Position numbers and translations under genes: made by a program. From NCBI RefSeq assembly GCF_025847275.1, contig NZ_JAOZEV010000001.1, forward strand, positions 434,001 to 498,000: a stretch of DNA of 64,000 bases, given 5' to 3'. Of this stretch, positions 36,480 to 46,237 are shown in pieces; position 1 is the first letter of the stretch, and each line of letters opens with the position of its first letter. The notes beneath the pieces are model-generated. The model was not told the DNA's origin, searched no databases, and saw only the letters and a program-made list of their open reading frames with translations. Source of the DNA: Flavobacterium frigoritolerans (GTDB taxonomy: Bacteria; Bacteroidota; Bacteroidia; Flavobacteriales; Flavobacteriaceae).

Positions 36480-37913
36480 ATGAAAAAACAAATTGTAAAG
36501 CTTTATTTAATTAGTGCTCTAACAGCTTTTTTTTATTCCTGTAGCTCAAATGAAAATACTGAATCTGAAATTGAAGCCGCCAATTCCAAATTTAAAGTTA
36601 TAAATGTTACCAATCACGATGGCCGTCCGTTTAGTACAGGAACTTCTACTACAGGAAAATATGTTGCAAATCCGGGTGGCGGAGTAATGATGCAAGCTTT
36701 TTATTGGGACGTTCCTTCTGGTGGCAATTGGTGGAATACTATTAATGCTAAAATTACAGATTGGTCAAATGCTGGAATTGGTTCAATTTGGTTACCACCT
36801 GTGTCAAAAGCACAAAATGGCGCTTTCTCGATGGGTTATGATCCAACAGATTATTTTGATTTTGGAGATTATAACCAAAATGGTTCTGTAGAAACCCGAT
36901 TTGGATCAAAAACTGAACTCGTGAGTTTGATTACCAAAGTACATGCTGAAAACATGCAAGTATATGCAGATATTGTAATTAATCATAATAGTGGCGGGCA
37001 ATCCGAAGCTAATCCGTTTACAGGAACAAATACCTGGACTAATTTTACTGGAGTAGCTTCTGGAAAGTTCCCAAGAACAAGTGCCGATTTCTATAAAAAC
37101 GCTTACGGAAATAATGACGAAGGCGCCTTTGGAGGATTTCCTGATTTAGCTCATGTAGTTCCAAATGTTCAAAACTGGCTTTGGCTAAGAACTGATGGTG
37201 TAGGTAAGTATTATAAAAACACAATGAAATTTGATGGATGGAGATTTGATTACGTAAAGGGATTTGGCGCTTGGGTTGTAAATGCTTGGAATGCTAATGT
37301 AGGTGGTTTTTCGGTTGGAGAATTATGGGATTCGAATGTGAACGTATTAAATGACTGGGCAAACAATGCCAATAGTTCTGTTTTTGATTTTGCTTGTTAT
37401 TACAAAATGAATGATGCGTTTGACGGAAATAATCTAGCATTATTAAATGACGATATGATGTGGAAAAGAAACCCTTATAAAGCTGTTACTTTTGTTACCA
37501 ATCATGACACTGACGAAATTTCGAATAAATTATTGGCCTACTCCTATATATTAACTCACGAAGGATATCCAACTATTTTTTATAGAGATTACGAAGAATG
37601 GCTAGATAAAAATAAATTAAACAATCTTATATGGATCCACAACAATAAGGCCACTGGAACCACTTCTATTTTATACGCTGACAATGATGAATATATTGCC
37701 CGTAGAAATGGATATAATGGAAACCCAGGATTAGTAGTGTACATCAACAATTCAACTTCATGGCAGGAAAGATGGATCCAAACCAATTGGACAAATACTC
37801 AAATAAAAGATTTTACAGGAAGCTCTAACTGGTATCCTACAACACAAGCTGATCAGTGGGTTAAAATTCAATGTCCACCAAAAGGTTACACAGTTTGGTC
37901 GATTAACAATTAA
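36480..37913 (+). CDS. Secreted/lipoprotein alpha-amylase, GH13
   Basis: A 477-residue glycoside hydrolase family 13 enzyme. It has a lipoprotein-type signal (LISALTAFFYSC, C21 lipidation) and the four GH13 regions: DIVINHNSGG, GWRFDYVKGFG (nucleophile Asp), GELWDSN (acid/base Glu) and FVTNHDTDE. The order and the short C-terminal beta domain resemble GH13 subfamilies that attack starch at the cell surface. It stands alone, not in a sus-like locus. A terminator follows at 37943-37972. A LacI-like dyad upstream hints at sugar control (inference). Confidence 0.93.
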   Translation: MKKQIVKLYLISALTAFFYSCSSNENTESEIEAANSKFKVINVTNHDGRPFSTGTSTTGKYVANPGGGVMMQAFYWDVPSGGNWWNTINAKITDWSNAGIGSIWLPPVSKAQNGAFSMGYDPTDYFDFGDYNQNGSVETRFGSKTELVSLITKVHAENMQVYADIVINHNSGGQSEANPFTGTNTWTNFTGVASGKFPRTSADFYKNAYGNNDEGAFGGFPDLAHVVPNVQNWLWLRTDGVGKYYKNTMKFDGWRFDYVKGFGAWVVNAWNANVGGFSVGELWDSNVNVLNDWANNANSSVFDFACYYKMNDAFDGNNLALLNDDMMWKRNPYKAVTFVTNHDTDEISNKLLAYSYILTHEGYPTIFYRDYEEWLDKNKLNNLIWIHNNKATGTTSILYADNDEYIARRNGYNGNPGLVVYINNSTSWQERWIQTNWTNTQIKDFTGSSNWYPTTQADQWVKIQCPPKGYTVWSINN

Positions 37914-37942
37914 TTATTACCTAATGAAATACATTTAATTTT

Positions 37943-37972
37943 GAGGCTGATTATTTAAATCAGCCTCTTTTT
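37943..37972 (+). terminator. Terminator of the amylase gene
   Basis: GAGGCTGATT (37943-37952) and AATCAGCCTC (37958-37967) with a T run after. Confidence 0.93.
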
Positions 37973-38063
37973 TATTCAAACAATCAAATAATAACAACGA
38001 AGTTTATAAACTAAACAGACTTAAATTAAGAAGCTACTATTTTTTTTAAGCCGTAATTAATAG

Positions 38064-38071
38064 TACTTTTG
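38064..38071 (+). promoter_or_regulatory. -7 element of prfC
   Basis: TACTTTTG, a perfect TAnnTTTG, 20 nt before the chosen prfC ATG. Confidence 0.6.
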
Positions 38072-38090
38072 CAAACTATTGATATTAAAT

Positions 38091-39680
38091 ATGAGCTTTT
38101 TAAAAGAAATACAACGTAGAAGAACATTTGGAATTATTTCGCATCCCGATGCTGGTAAAACAACATTAACTGAAAAACTACTGTTATTTGGTGGTGCTAT
38201 TCAGGAGGCTGGTGCAGTAAAAAACAATAAAATAAAAAAAGGAGCTACGAGTGATTTCATGGAAATTGAGCGTCAGAGAGGGATTTCGGTTTCTACCTCT
38301 GTATTAGCCTTTAATTATAAAGATAAAAAAATCAACATCCTTGATACACCTGGACACAAGGATTTTGCTGAAGATACTTTTAGAACTTTAACTGCTGTAG
38401 ATAGCGTAATTGTAGTAATTGACGTTGCTAAAGGGGTTGAGGAACAAACGGAGAAATTAGTTGCTGTATGTAGAATGCGTAAAATTCCGATTATTGTTTT
38501 TATAAACAAATTAGATCGTGAAGGTAAAGATGCATTTGATTTGATGGATGAGGTTGAGCAAAAATTAGGATTAACCGTTACTCCATTAAGTTTCCCTATT
38601 GGAATGGGATATGATTTTCAGGGAATCTACAACCTTTGGGAACAAAACATCAATTTATTTAGTGGAGATAGTCGTAAAAACATTGAGGAAACCATAGCTT
38701 TCTCGGATGTACAAAATCCTGAACTAGAAAAAATTATTGGTCAAAAACCTGCTGACAGACTACGAGAAGAATTAGAATTAATAGACGAAGTATATCCTAA
38801 ATTTGATCGTCAGGATTACTTGGATGGAAAATTACAACCTGTATTTTTTGGTTCTGCTTTAAATAACTTTGGAGTACGTGAATTGCTAGATTGTTTTGTT
38901 ACAATCGCCCCTTCTCCAAGACCAAAAGAATCTGAAACGCGTTTGGTTGATCCTACCGAAGAAAAAATGACTGGTTTTGTATTTAAAATACATGCCAATA
39001 TGGACCCTAAACATAGAGACCGTTTAGCATTTATAAAAATCGTTTCTGGTACTTTCGAAAGAAACAAACCTTATTACCATGTACGTCAGAAAAAGAATTT
39101 AAAATTTTCTAGTCCAAATGCATTCTTTGCAGAGAAAAAAGAAATTGTAGATATTTCATATCCTGGTGATATTGTTGGCTTACATGACACGGGGAACTTT
39201 AAAATTGGAGATACGTTAACTGAAGGCGAAGTAATGAGCTTTAAAGGAATTCCTAGTTTCTCTCCAGAACATTTTAGATACATTAACAATGCCGACCCAA
39301 TGAAAGCTAAGCAATTAGATAAAGGGGTTGACCAATTAATGGACGAAGGAGTTGCACAATTGTTTACTCTAGAAATGAATAACCGTAAAGTTATTGGTAC
39401 TGTAGGAGCACTTCAGTATGAGGTAATTCAATACCGCTTGGAACACGAATATGGTGCAAAATGTACTTATGAAAATTTTCCTGTTCACAAAGCTTGCTGG
39501 GTTAAACCTGATGATGCTAAAAATGATGAGTTCAAAGAATTCAAACGTATCAAACAAAAATTCTTAGCAAAAGACAAATACGGTCAATTGGTATTTTTAG
39601 CCGATTCAGATTTCACAATACAAATGACTCAAAATAAATATCCAAGTGTGAAATTATTTTTCACTTCTGAATTTGAATAA
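38091..39680 (+). CDS. prfC: Peptide chain release factor 3
   Basis: A 529-residue translational GTPase that recycles RF1/RF2 after termination. G1 is SHPDAGKTTLTEKL, with RQRGISVS (G2), DTPGHKDF (G3) and NKLDREGKD (G4). Domains II and III follow to the normal RF3 length. The ATG at 38091 is chosen because it is 20 nt past the -7 element and begins at MSFLKEIQRRRTFGI. An in-frame TTG 12 nt earlier would lie at the transcription start. It is monocistronic with a strong terminator. Confidence 0.97.
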   Translation: MSFLKEIQRRRTFGIISHPDAGKTTLTEKLLLFGGAIQEAGAVKNNKIKKGATSDFMEIERQRGISVSTSVLAFNYKDKKINILDTPGHKDFAEDTFRTLTAVDSVIVVIDVAKGVEEQTEKLVAVCRMRKIPIIVFINKLDREGKDAFDLMDEVEQKLGLTVTPLSFPIGMGYDFQGIYNLWEQNINLFSGDSRKNIEETIAFSDVQNPELEKIIGQKPADRLREELELIDEVYPKFDRQDYLDGKLQPVFFGSALNNFGVRELLDCFVTIAPSPRPKESETRLVDPTEEKMTGFVFKIHANMDPKHRDRLAFIKIVSGTFERNKPYYHVRQKKNLKFSSPNAFFAEKKEIVDISYPGDIVGLHDTGNFKIGDTLTEGEVMSFKGIPSFSPEHFRYINNADPMKAKQLDKGVDQLMDEGVAQLFTLEMNNRKVIGTVGALQYEVIQYRLEHEYGAKCTYENFPVHKACWVKPDDAKNDEFKEFKRIKQKFLAKDKYGQLVFLADSDFTIQMTQNKYPSVKLFFTSEFE

Positions 39681-39701
39681 TTATAGGATTCAATGTTATA
39701 T

Positions 39702-39740
39702 AAAAAAAGCGCTACTTTAAAAAAGTAGCGCTTTTTTTTA
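39702..39740 (+). terminator. Terminator of prfC
   Basis: AAAAAAAGCGCTACTTT pairs with AAAGTAGCGCTTTTTTT around a short A loop. Confidence 0.95.
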
Positions 39741-39914
39741 ATCTGAATTAACAAAACGACCTCGAGTGTTCAATTTTTAGGAACCTGCAAATTAAAAAAA
39801 CATAGGCTAAAAATAAAATTTAATCGGTAAAGTGAAACAAAAATCAGATAAAATACCTTTTAAACAGATTCAAAGAACTTATTTAAGTCGAAATATAAAT
39901 TTCTAATTTTATTG

Positions 39915-40093
39915 CATAAAAAAAGCCCCATTACTGGGGCTTTTAAAATTTATGCTTGTCCTGCTGGACCGAAGTTAAGCGGTATAAGTACTTGTTCAGT
40001 TTCTTTAATTTCACCATGAGCGACTTCAAAATAATGAATGTTTTCTCCAATTGCTTTTAGTAATCGTTTAGCATGTTGCGGCATCAAGACAAT
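39915..40093 (-). repeat. Direct repeat copy 1: DUF3467 3' end plus terminator
   Basis: This 179-bp block matches 41253-41431 in the same orientation with about ten mismatches. It covers a terminator hairpin (AAAAGCCCC/GGGGCTTTT, near 39919-39944) and the last 47 codons of a DUF3467 gene. Identity stops abruptly at both ends. Confidence 0.95.
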
Positions 40094-40102
40094 ATGTTCC
40101 AT
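39950..40102 (-). pseudogene. Truncated DUF3467 gene copy (C-terminal 50 codons)
   Basis: The reading frame is still open: ATG at 40102 (MEHIVLMPQHAKRLLKAIGE) to TAA at 39950. From the fourth or fifth residue it matches the C-terminus of the complete DUF3467 protein at 41288-41599 with four substitutions (Thr to Met, Arg to Tyr, Ala to Val, Pro to Leu) and four silent changes. The N-terminal half is missing. It starts 7 nt after the hydrolase stop. It is most likely a relic of an insertion; translation as a small protein cannot be excluded. Confidence 0.85.
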
Positions 40103-40109
40103 TTCTTGT

Positions 40110-41072
40110 TTAGCTATTATATTGTTCTAGCCATTTTAAAATCACTTGATTAGTTTCATCTGGAAGTTCTTGTTGAATCCAATGACCACAATCTAAACTA
40201 ACAACTTCTACATTAGGCACGAACTCTGATAATCTTTCAAACTTAGGAATCATATCACGATTACCGTATATCATAAGTGCGGGTTGTTGAATGATTGGGT
40301 TTACATTTGCTAATAAGTGCCAGTTTCGGTCAAGGTTTCTATACCAATTTATACTTCCTGTAAACTTTGAAGACTCGAAGGCAGAGATTAAAACGTCCAG
40401 TTCGCCTTCATTCATTATGGGTTCGCCGAGTACTTTTTTTGCTCTTGCAAGATTAATCATCCACATTCCTGGTTCAGGCGGCACAAGAGGTACGTTCTTA
40501 CGGAACATATTGCGAAGGAACTGAGGTATGTTTTCATCCATTATAGCGTCTGCTACTCCTGGCTGTCGATTAAAGTGAACAAAATAGAAGTCTCCTCCAA
40601 ATACTTCTTCCATGAATTCTATCCAAGGTTTTTCTCCACGCTCTTGATAAGGCAAGGCCAAGTTTATCACTTTATTTACTCGTTCTGGATGCAATAATGC
40701 AAGATTCCAAACAACATTTGCACCCCAATCATGACCAATAAAAACAGCGTCTTTATATCCGTAGTAATCAAGTAGAGCGACCAGATCACTTGTTAAATGT
40801 TCAATGTCATACTCTGTTACTTCGATTGGACGAGATGATTTTCCATAACCTCTCTGATTAGGAACAATGACATGATAGCCAGCTTTGACAAGTTCGGGAA
40901 TCTGATAGCGCCAAGAAAAGGCATGCTCTGGAAAACCGTGGCAAAGCACGATAGGCTTATCAGAATTTTGTTGACCTGCCTCAAATACTTCGAGTTTTAT
41001 TCCATTGATAGAAATTAAAGTAGGACTTGGAAACTCGATTGGATTAAAACTTGCACCAGTTACGTTTGTCAT
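40110..41072 (-). CDS. Alpha/beta hydrolase, epoxide hydrolase-like
   Basis: A 320-residue cytoplasmic alpha/beta hydrolase. It has the oxyanion motif HGFPE (45-49), the nucleophile elbow GHDWGA (Asp115), a cap domain (about 140-220) and the C-terminal His in DCGHWIQ (H297). An Asp nucleophile with HGFPE is the signature of soluble epoxide hydrolases and haloalkane or fluoroacetate dehalogenase relatives. Substrate unknown. It is bracketed by direct repeats of the neighbouring DUF3467 gene end and looks somewhat richer in G+C than its neighbours, which suggests acquisition. It has its own TACATTTG promoter. Confidence 0.9.
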   Translation of the reverse strand: MTNVTGASFNPIEFPSPTLISINGIKLEVFEAGQQNSDKPIVLCHGFPEHAFSWRYQIPELVKAGYHVIVPNQRGYGKSSRPIEVTEYDIEHLTSDLVALLDYYGYKDAVFIGHDWGANVVWNLALLHPERVNKVINLALPYQERGEKPWIEFMEEVFGGDFYFVHFNRQPGVADAIMDENIPQFLRNMFRKNVPLVPPEPGMWMINLARAKKVLGEPIMNEGELDVLISAFESSKFTGSINWYRNLDRNWHLLANVNPIIQQPALMIYGNRDMIPKFERLSEFVPNVEVVSLDCGHWIQQELPDETNQVILKWLEQYNS

Positions 41073-41101
41073 TTTTTTATTTTTTAGATATTAATATGAC
41101 A

Positions 41102-41109
41102 CAAATGTA
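41102..41109 (-). promoter_or_regulatory. -7 element of the alpha/beta hydrolase gene
   Basis: TACATTTG on the minus strand, with TTG 15 nt upstream (41125-41127), 29 nt before the ATG. The inserted gene thus carries a host-type promoter. Confidence 0.6.
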
Positions 41110-41252
41110 AACTTGGACAGTGACAACCCTTTGTCAGTAGTCAATAAACAATTAACGATATTTATCAAAACCCTCTTATACAAATCCTATTTTGAGACTA
41201 AAAGTTTCCAGATTTAATCTCTGTTTTTTTTGAATTTCACTACTCTTTTTCC

Positions 41253-41431
41253 CATAAAAAAAGCCCCATTACTGGGGCTTTTAAAATTTATGCTTGTCCT
41301 GCTGGACCGAAGTTAAGCGGTATTGGTGCTTGTTCAGTTTCTTTGATTTCGCCATGAGCGACTTCAAAACGATGAATGTTTTCTCCAATTGCTTTTAGTA
41401 ATCGCTTAGCATGTTGTGGCGTCAAGACAAT
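41253..41431 (-). repeat. Direct repeat copy 2: DUF3467 3' end plus terminator
   Basis: The copy within the intact DUF3467 gene and its terminator (AAAAGCCCC/GGGGCTTTT, near 41257-41282). It matches 39915-40093 over 179 bp. Confidence 0.95.
41257..41283 (-). terminator. Terminator of the rpoBC-DUF3467 transcript
   Basis: GCCCC and GGGGC stem flanked by A and T runs, directly after the DUF3467 stop. The same hairpin is duplicated near 39919-39945 after the truncated copy. Confidence 0.9.
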
Positions 41432-41599
41432 TCTTGACTTTACCTTGGCTTTAGGAATACCTGGCATAATACTTACAAAATCTAAAACAAACTCTGAAGA
41501 AGAATGGTTAATAATTGCTAAATTAGAATAAATTCCTTCAGCGATTTTCTCATCTAATTCTATATTAATTTGCTCTTGTTGTTGATTCGAATTACTCAT
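41288..41599 (-). CDS. DUF3467 domain protein
   Basis: A 103-residue cytoplasmic protein. Features are a polar N-terminus (SNQQQEQINIELDEKIAEGI), then SNLAIINHSSSEFVLDFVSI and MPGIPKAKVKSRIVLTPQHA, and a Pro/Gly tail NFGPAGQA. This is the DUF3467 pattern, of unknown function, found next to rpoC in many Bacteroidota. It follows rpoC by 11 nt, so it is part of the rpoBC transcript, which hints at a role linked to RNA polymerase or gene expression (inference). Its 3' end is duplicated downstream. Confidence 0.9.
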   Translation of the reverse strand: MSNSNQQQEQINIELDEKIAEGIYSNLAIINHSSSEFVLDFVSIMPGIPKAKVKSRIVLTPQHAKRLLKAIGENIHRFEVAHGEIKETEQAPIPLNFGPAGQA

Positions 41600-41610
41600 A
41601 GTTCCCTAAA

Positions 41611-44600
41611 TTAATAAATATATTCTTCTTTATTAGCCATCATTTCGTTGTAATCATCTTTTGAACCTACAATTGTATGATCGTATTCTCTCATACCTGT
41701 TCCTGCAGGAATTCTATGTCCAACAATTACATTTTCTTTCAATCCTTCTAAGTAATCTACTTTACCTGCTACTGCAGCTTCGTTAAGTACTTTAGTCGTT
41801 TCTTGGAAAGAAGCAGCAGAAATAAATGATTTAGTTTGTAGCGAAGCTCTTGTAATACCTTGTAGAACCGGCGTTGCAGTTGCAGTAATTACATCTCTAG
41901 CTACTACTAGATTTTTATCTGTACGTTTTAATAATGAATTTTCATCACGTAAATCACGAGGAGAAATAATCTGACCCGCTTTTAATACGCTAGAATCTCC
42001 AGCATCTTCAACTACTTTCATTCCGTATAATTTATCGTTTTGAACGATGAAATCTTTAGTATGAATTAATTGATCTTCTAAGAATAAAGTATCACCTGGA
42101 TCTTGTACTCTTACTTTACGCATCATTTGACGAATAACAACCTCAAAGTGTTTGTCATTGATTTTTACCCCTTGTAAACGGTATACCTCTTGAATTTCAT
42201 TTACCAAGTACTGCTGAACAGCTGCTGGTCCTTGAATTCTTAAAATATCGTCTGGAGTAATAGCACCGTCTGACAATGGTACACCTGCTCTAACGAAGTC
42301 ATTCTCCTGAACTAGAATTTGGCTTGATAATTTAACCAAGTATTTTCTAACATCACCAAATTTAGATTCGATAACAATCTCACGGTTACCTCTTTTGATT
42401 TTTCCAAAAGATACAACTCCATCAATTTCAGAAACTACAGCTGGGTTTGAAGGATTACGAGCTTCTAACAACTCTGTAATTCTAGGTAAACCTCCGGTAA
42501 TATCTCCTGATTTAGAAGAACGACGTGGAATTTTCACCAATACTTTACCTGCTTTAATTTTCTCACCGTTTTCAACCATCAAGTGGGCTCCAACTGGTAA
42601 GTTATAAGAACGAATTAATTCACCTTCTTTACCATAAACTAATAAAGTTGGAATTAATTTTTTAGCTCTTGATTCAGAAATTACTTTTTCTTGGAATCCT
42701 GTTTGCTCATCAATTTCAACCATGAACGATTGACCTTGCTCTAAATCTTCGTAAGCAATTTTACCAGTAAACTCAGAAACGATAACTCCATTATATGGAT
42801 CCCATTTACAGATTACATCTCCTTTAACAACTGATTGTCCATCTTTTACAAAGATACTTGAACCATAAGGAATGTTATTTGTACTTAATAAGATACCTGT
42901 TCTTTCATCAATTAATTTCAATTCAGTAGAACGAGATACTACAATATCAACTGCATTACCTTCGTTATCCTCACCTTTAACAGTTTTTAAATCTTCGATT
43001 TCTAGTTTACCATTAAATCTTGTAATGATGCTAGATTCTTCAGAGATACCACCCGCAACCCCTCCAACGTGGAAAGTACGTAATGTTAACTGTGTTCCTG
43101 GCTCTCCAATAGATTGAGCTGCAATTACTCCAACTGCCTCTCCTCTTTGAGTCATTTTACCAGTAGCTAAGTTTCTACCGTAACATTTAGCACAGATTCC
43201 TTTAAGCGCTTCACAAGTTAATGGAGAACGAACTTCTACTTTCTCCACTGGAGAAGCCTCAATCGCTTTCATTATAACTTCTGTAATTTGCTCACCTGAT
43301 CTTACTAAATAGTCACTAGTTAAAGGATTTATTACATCTTGCAATGCAACACGTCCTAAAATTCTTTCTCCTAACGATTCAACAATCTCTTCATTCTTTT
43401 TCAATGCAGAAACTTCAACACCTCTAAGAGTACCACAATCCTCAATGTTAACAATAACATCTTGAGAAACGTCATGTAATCTTCTAGTTAAGTAACCAGC
43501 ATCGGCAGTTTTAAGAGCCGTATCCGCAAGACCTTTACGAGCACCGTGAGTAGAGATAAAGTACTCAAGGATAGAAAGACCTTCCTTAAAGTTAGAAAGA
43601 ATCGGGTTTTCAATAATTTCACCACCACCAGCAGTAGATTTTTTAGGCTTAGCCATCAAACCACGCATACCAGTTAACTGACGAATCTGTTCTTTAGACC
43701 CCCTCGCCCCAGAGTCAAGCATCATATATACAGAGTTGAAACCTTGTTGGTCTTCTCTAATATTTTTCATTGCTAGCTCTGTAAGTTGAGCATTTGCTGA
43801 AGTCCAAACATCAATAACTTGGTTGTAACGCTCGTTATTGGTAATAAGACCCATGTTATAGTTTACAGAAATACCTTCAACTTGTTCTCTGGCATCTGCA
43901 ATCAATTTAGTTTTTTGCTCAGGAATTCTAATATCACCAAGAGAGAATGATAAACCTCCTCTAAATGCAAATTTATACCCCATATCTTTCATGTTGTCCA
44001 AGAAAGCAGCCGTTGTAGGTACATTGGTAGCACTTAAAACGTGTCCAATAATATCTCTAAGGTTTTTCTTCGTCAATACATCATTGATATATCCTGCAGC
44101 TTCTGGTACCACTTCATTAAACAATACACGACCAGCGGTAGTTTTAATAATCTGATACACTAATTCTCCAGCTTCATTAAAATCTTTTGCTCTAATTCTC
44201 ACTGAAGCATTCAATTCTAATCTTCCTTCGTTTAATGCAATATTTACTTCCTCTGCAGAGTAAAAAGTTAAGCCTTCACCTAAAATTTTATGATCTGGAG
44301 TAGAAAGACGTTCTTTGGTCATATAGTATAGACCCAAGACCATATCCTGAGAAGGTACAGTAATTGGCGCACCGTTAGCAGGGTTCAAGATATTATGAGA
44401 AGCCAACATTAACAATTGAGCTTCCAAAATAGCCTCTGGTCCTAATGGTAAGTGTACCGCCATTTGATCCCCATCAAAATCGGCATTAAACGCCGTACAA
44501 ACTAATGGGTGCAATTGGATTGCTTTTCCTTCAATTAATTTTGGTTGGAATGCCTGAATACCTAATCTGTGTAACGTAGGAGCACGATTCAGTAATATTG

Positions 44601-45921
44601 GGTGACCTTTAATTACATTTTCAAGGATATCCCAAACTACAGGCTCTTTTTTGTCTATAATTTTCTTAGCAGATTTTACCGTTTTAACAATACCTCTTTC
44701 TATCAATTTACGGATAACAAAAGGTTTGTAAAGTTCAGATGCCATATCTTTAGGGATACCACATTCGAACAATTTTAATTCCGGTCCAACAACAATTACC
44801 GAACGAGCAGAATAATCCACACGTTTTCCTAAAAGATTTTGACGGAAACGTCCTTGTTTACCTTTTAATGAATCTGATAATGATTTTAATGGTCTGTTTG
44901 ATTCTGTTTTAACAGCAGAAGCTTTACGAGTGTTATCAAATAATGAATCTACAGATTCTTGCAACATACGTTTTTCGTTTCTTAAGATAACTTCTGGAGC
45001 TTTAATCTCCATTAATCTTTTCAAACGGTTGTTACGTATAATTACACGACGGTATAAATCATTTAAATCTGAAGTTGCAAAACGACCTCCATCAAGTGGC
45101 ACAAGTGGACGTAATTCTGGTGGAATAACTGGAACCACTTTCATAATCATCCATTCTGGACGGTTTTCGCGGTTTAAGTTAGACTCACGGAAAGATTCAA
45201 CAACTTGTAATCTTTTTAATGCTTCTGTTTTTCGTTGTTTAGATGTTTCATTGTTAGCACTGTGTCTTAGTTGGTAAGATAACTCATCTAAGTCTATACG
45301 TGCCAATAAATCCATAATACACTCTGCTCCCATTTTGGCAACAAATTTATTTGGATCAAAATCATCTAAATATTGATTGTCTTGAGGAAGAGAATCTAAA
45401 ATATTTAAATATTCTTCTTCAGTTAAAAAGTCTAATCTTTGTAAAGATTCTCCTTCTGCATTTTTAGCAATACCTGCTTGAATTACTACGTATCTTTCGT
45501 AGTAAATAATCATATCTAATTTCTTAGAAGGAAGCCCAAGGATATAACCAATTTTATTAGGAAGAGAACGGAAATACCAAATGTGAGCAATTGGCACAAC
45601 AAGGTTGATGTGTCCTACTCTATCACGACGTACTTTTTTCTCTGTAACTTCAACACCACAACGGTCACATATAATACCTTTGTAACGAATTCTTTTGTAT
45701 TTTCCACAAGCACATTCAAAATCCTTAACAGGTCCGAAGATTCTTTCGCAGAAAAGTCCGTCACGTTCTGGTTTGTGAGTTCTGTAGTTTATTGTTTCTG
45801 GCTTTAAAACCTCTCCTCTTGATTCTTTCAAGATAGATTCTGGTGAAGCCAATCCAATTGAGATTTTATTAAATCTTTTAACTGGATTTTTATCTTTATT
45901 ATTGTTTCTATTATTCATCAT
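41611..45921 (-). CDS. rpoC: DNA-directed RNA polymerase subunit beta'
   Basis: A 1436-residue beta' subunit. It has the N-terminal zinc site (CACGKYKRI and CDRCGVEV), the catalytic [12 protein letters not shown] loop that holds the Mg ion, and the bridge-helix/trigger-loop region near [13 protein letters not shown] and [10 protein letters not shown]. The C-terminal part includes the sandwich-barrel insertions usual in Bacteroidota. Length is normal. Two adjacent ATG codons open the frame. It is 316 nt from rpoB, an unusually long spacer with hairpins. Confidence 0.98.
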   Translation of the reverse strand: MMNNRNNNKDKNPVKRFNKISIGLASPESILKESRGEVLKPETINYRTHKPERDGLFCERIFGPVKDFECACGKYKRIRYKGIICDRCGVEVTEKKVRRDRVGHINLVVPIAHIWYFRSLPNKIGYILGLPSKKLDMIIYYERYVVIQAGIAKNAEGESLQRLDFLTEEEYLNILDSLPQDNQYLDDFDPNKFVAKMGAECIMDLLARIDLDELSYQLRHSANNETSKQRKTEALKRLQVVESFRESNLNRENRPEWMIMKVVPVIPPELRPLVPLDGGRFATSDLNDLYRRVIIRNNRLKRLMEIKAPEVILRNEKRMLQESVDSLFDNTRKASAVKTESNRPLKSLSDSLKGKQGRFRQNLLGKRVDYSARSVIVVGPELKLFECGIPKDMASELYKPFVIRKLIERGIVKTVKSAKKIIDKKEPVVWDILENVIKGHPILLNRAPTLHRLGIQAFQPKLIEGKAIQLHPLVCTAFNADFDGDQMAVHLPLGPEAILEAQLLMLASHNILNPANGAPITVPSQDMVLGLYYMTKERLSTPDHKILGEGLTFYSAEEVNIALNEGRLELNASVRIRAKDFNEAGELVYQIIKTTAGRVLFNEVVPEAAGYINDVLTKKNLRDIIGHVLSATNVPTTAAFLDNMKDMGYKFAFRGGLSFSLGDIRIPEQKTKLIADAREQVEGISVNYNMGLITNNERYNQVIDVWTSANAQLTELAMKNIREDQQGFNSVYMMLDSGARGSKEQIRQLTGMRGLMAKPKKSTAGGGEIIENPILSNFKEGLSILEYFISTHGARKGLADTALKTADAGYLTRRLHDVSQDVIVNIEDCGTLRGVEVSALKKNEEIVESLGERILGRVALQDVINPLTSDYLVRSGEQITEVIMKAIEASPVEKVEVRSPLTCEALKGICAKCYGRNLATGKMTQRGEAVGVIAAQSIGEPGTQLTLRTFHVGGVAGGISEESSIITRFNGKLEIEDLKTVKGEDNEGNAVDIVVSRSTELKLIDERTGILLSTNNIPYGSSIFVKDGQSVVKGDVICKWDPYNGVIVSEFTGKIAYEDLEQGQSFMVEIDEQTGFQEKVISESRAKKLIPTLLVYGKEGELIRSYNLPVGAHLMVENGEKIKAGKVLVKIPRRSSKSGDITGGLPRITELLEARNPSNPAVVSEIDGVVSFGKIKRGNREIVIESKFGDVRKYLVKLSSQILVQENDFVRAGVPLSDGAITPDDILRIQGPAAVQQYLVNEIQEVYRLQGVKINDKHFEVVIRQMMRKVRVQDPGDTLFLEDQLIHTKDFIVQNDKLYGMKVVEDAGDSSVLKAGQIISPRDLRDENSLLKRTDKNLVVARDVITATATPVLQGITRASLQTKSFISAASFQETTKVLNEAAVAGKVDYLEGLKENVIVGHRIPAGTGMREYDHTIVGSKDDYNEMMANKEEYIY

Positions 45922-46011
45922 AGTTTTTACTATTGATTTATTTGCAATTAAAAAATTGATTCTTGTTTTAGTCTAAAGTCAAATGTCTTACAGTTTTTAA
46001 AGTCACGAATG

Positions 46012-46048
46012 ACTTTATACTTTGGACTTTGAAACTTTCGACTTAAAA
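46012..46048 (+). repeat. Degenerate heptamer repeats
   Basis: Successive units ACTTTGG, ACTTTGA, AACTTTC, GACTTAA at 7-bp periodicity, with the related GACTTTAT before them. Confidence 0.6.
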
Positions 46049-46190
46049 ACTACCTCGGGTTACTTCTCTAAACTTCAAACGTCGATTTTGAAGTGCTAAT
46101 TATAAAACTTTTCAGGTTTAAATAAAAAATCGGAACGGGTTACGGGTATAAATCCTAAAAACTTTTATTTTGGTAAACAGCTTAAGTCCC

Positions 46191-46233
46191 AGTTTTCAGT
46201 GTAAACTGAATACTGAGACTGTAACTGAAAACT
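46191..46233 (-). other. Hairpin directly after the rpoB stop codon
   Basis: A 10-bp perfect inverted repeat AGTTTTCAGT/ACTGAAAACT beginning 5 nt past the rpoB stop. It could protect or process the 3' end of rpoB mRNA. Confidence 0.5.
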
Positions 46234-46237
46234 TTAT

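Larger units (their letters stand above)
45922..46237. other. Long structured rpoB-rpoC spacer
   Basis: 316 bp inside the rpoBC operon. It contains AAAGTCA/TGACTTT (46000-46017), heptamer repeats (46012-46048) and AGTTTTCAGT/ACTGAAAACT (46191-46200/46224-46233). Nested in the last is CAGT-GTAA-ACTG. No ORF is seen and there is no T run typical of a full terminator. Confidence 0.65.

Noticed and set aside
38079..38090. Upstream TTG start for prfC
   Set aside because: It coincides with the predicted transcription start downstream of the TACTTTTG element and adds residues absent from RF3.
46012..46048. CRISPR-like periodic repeats
   Set aside because: Units are 7 bp, degenerate, without spacers; no cas genes are present in the window.
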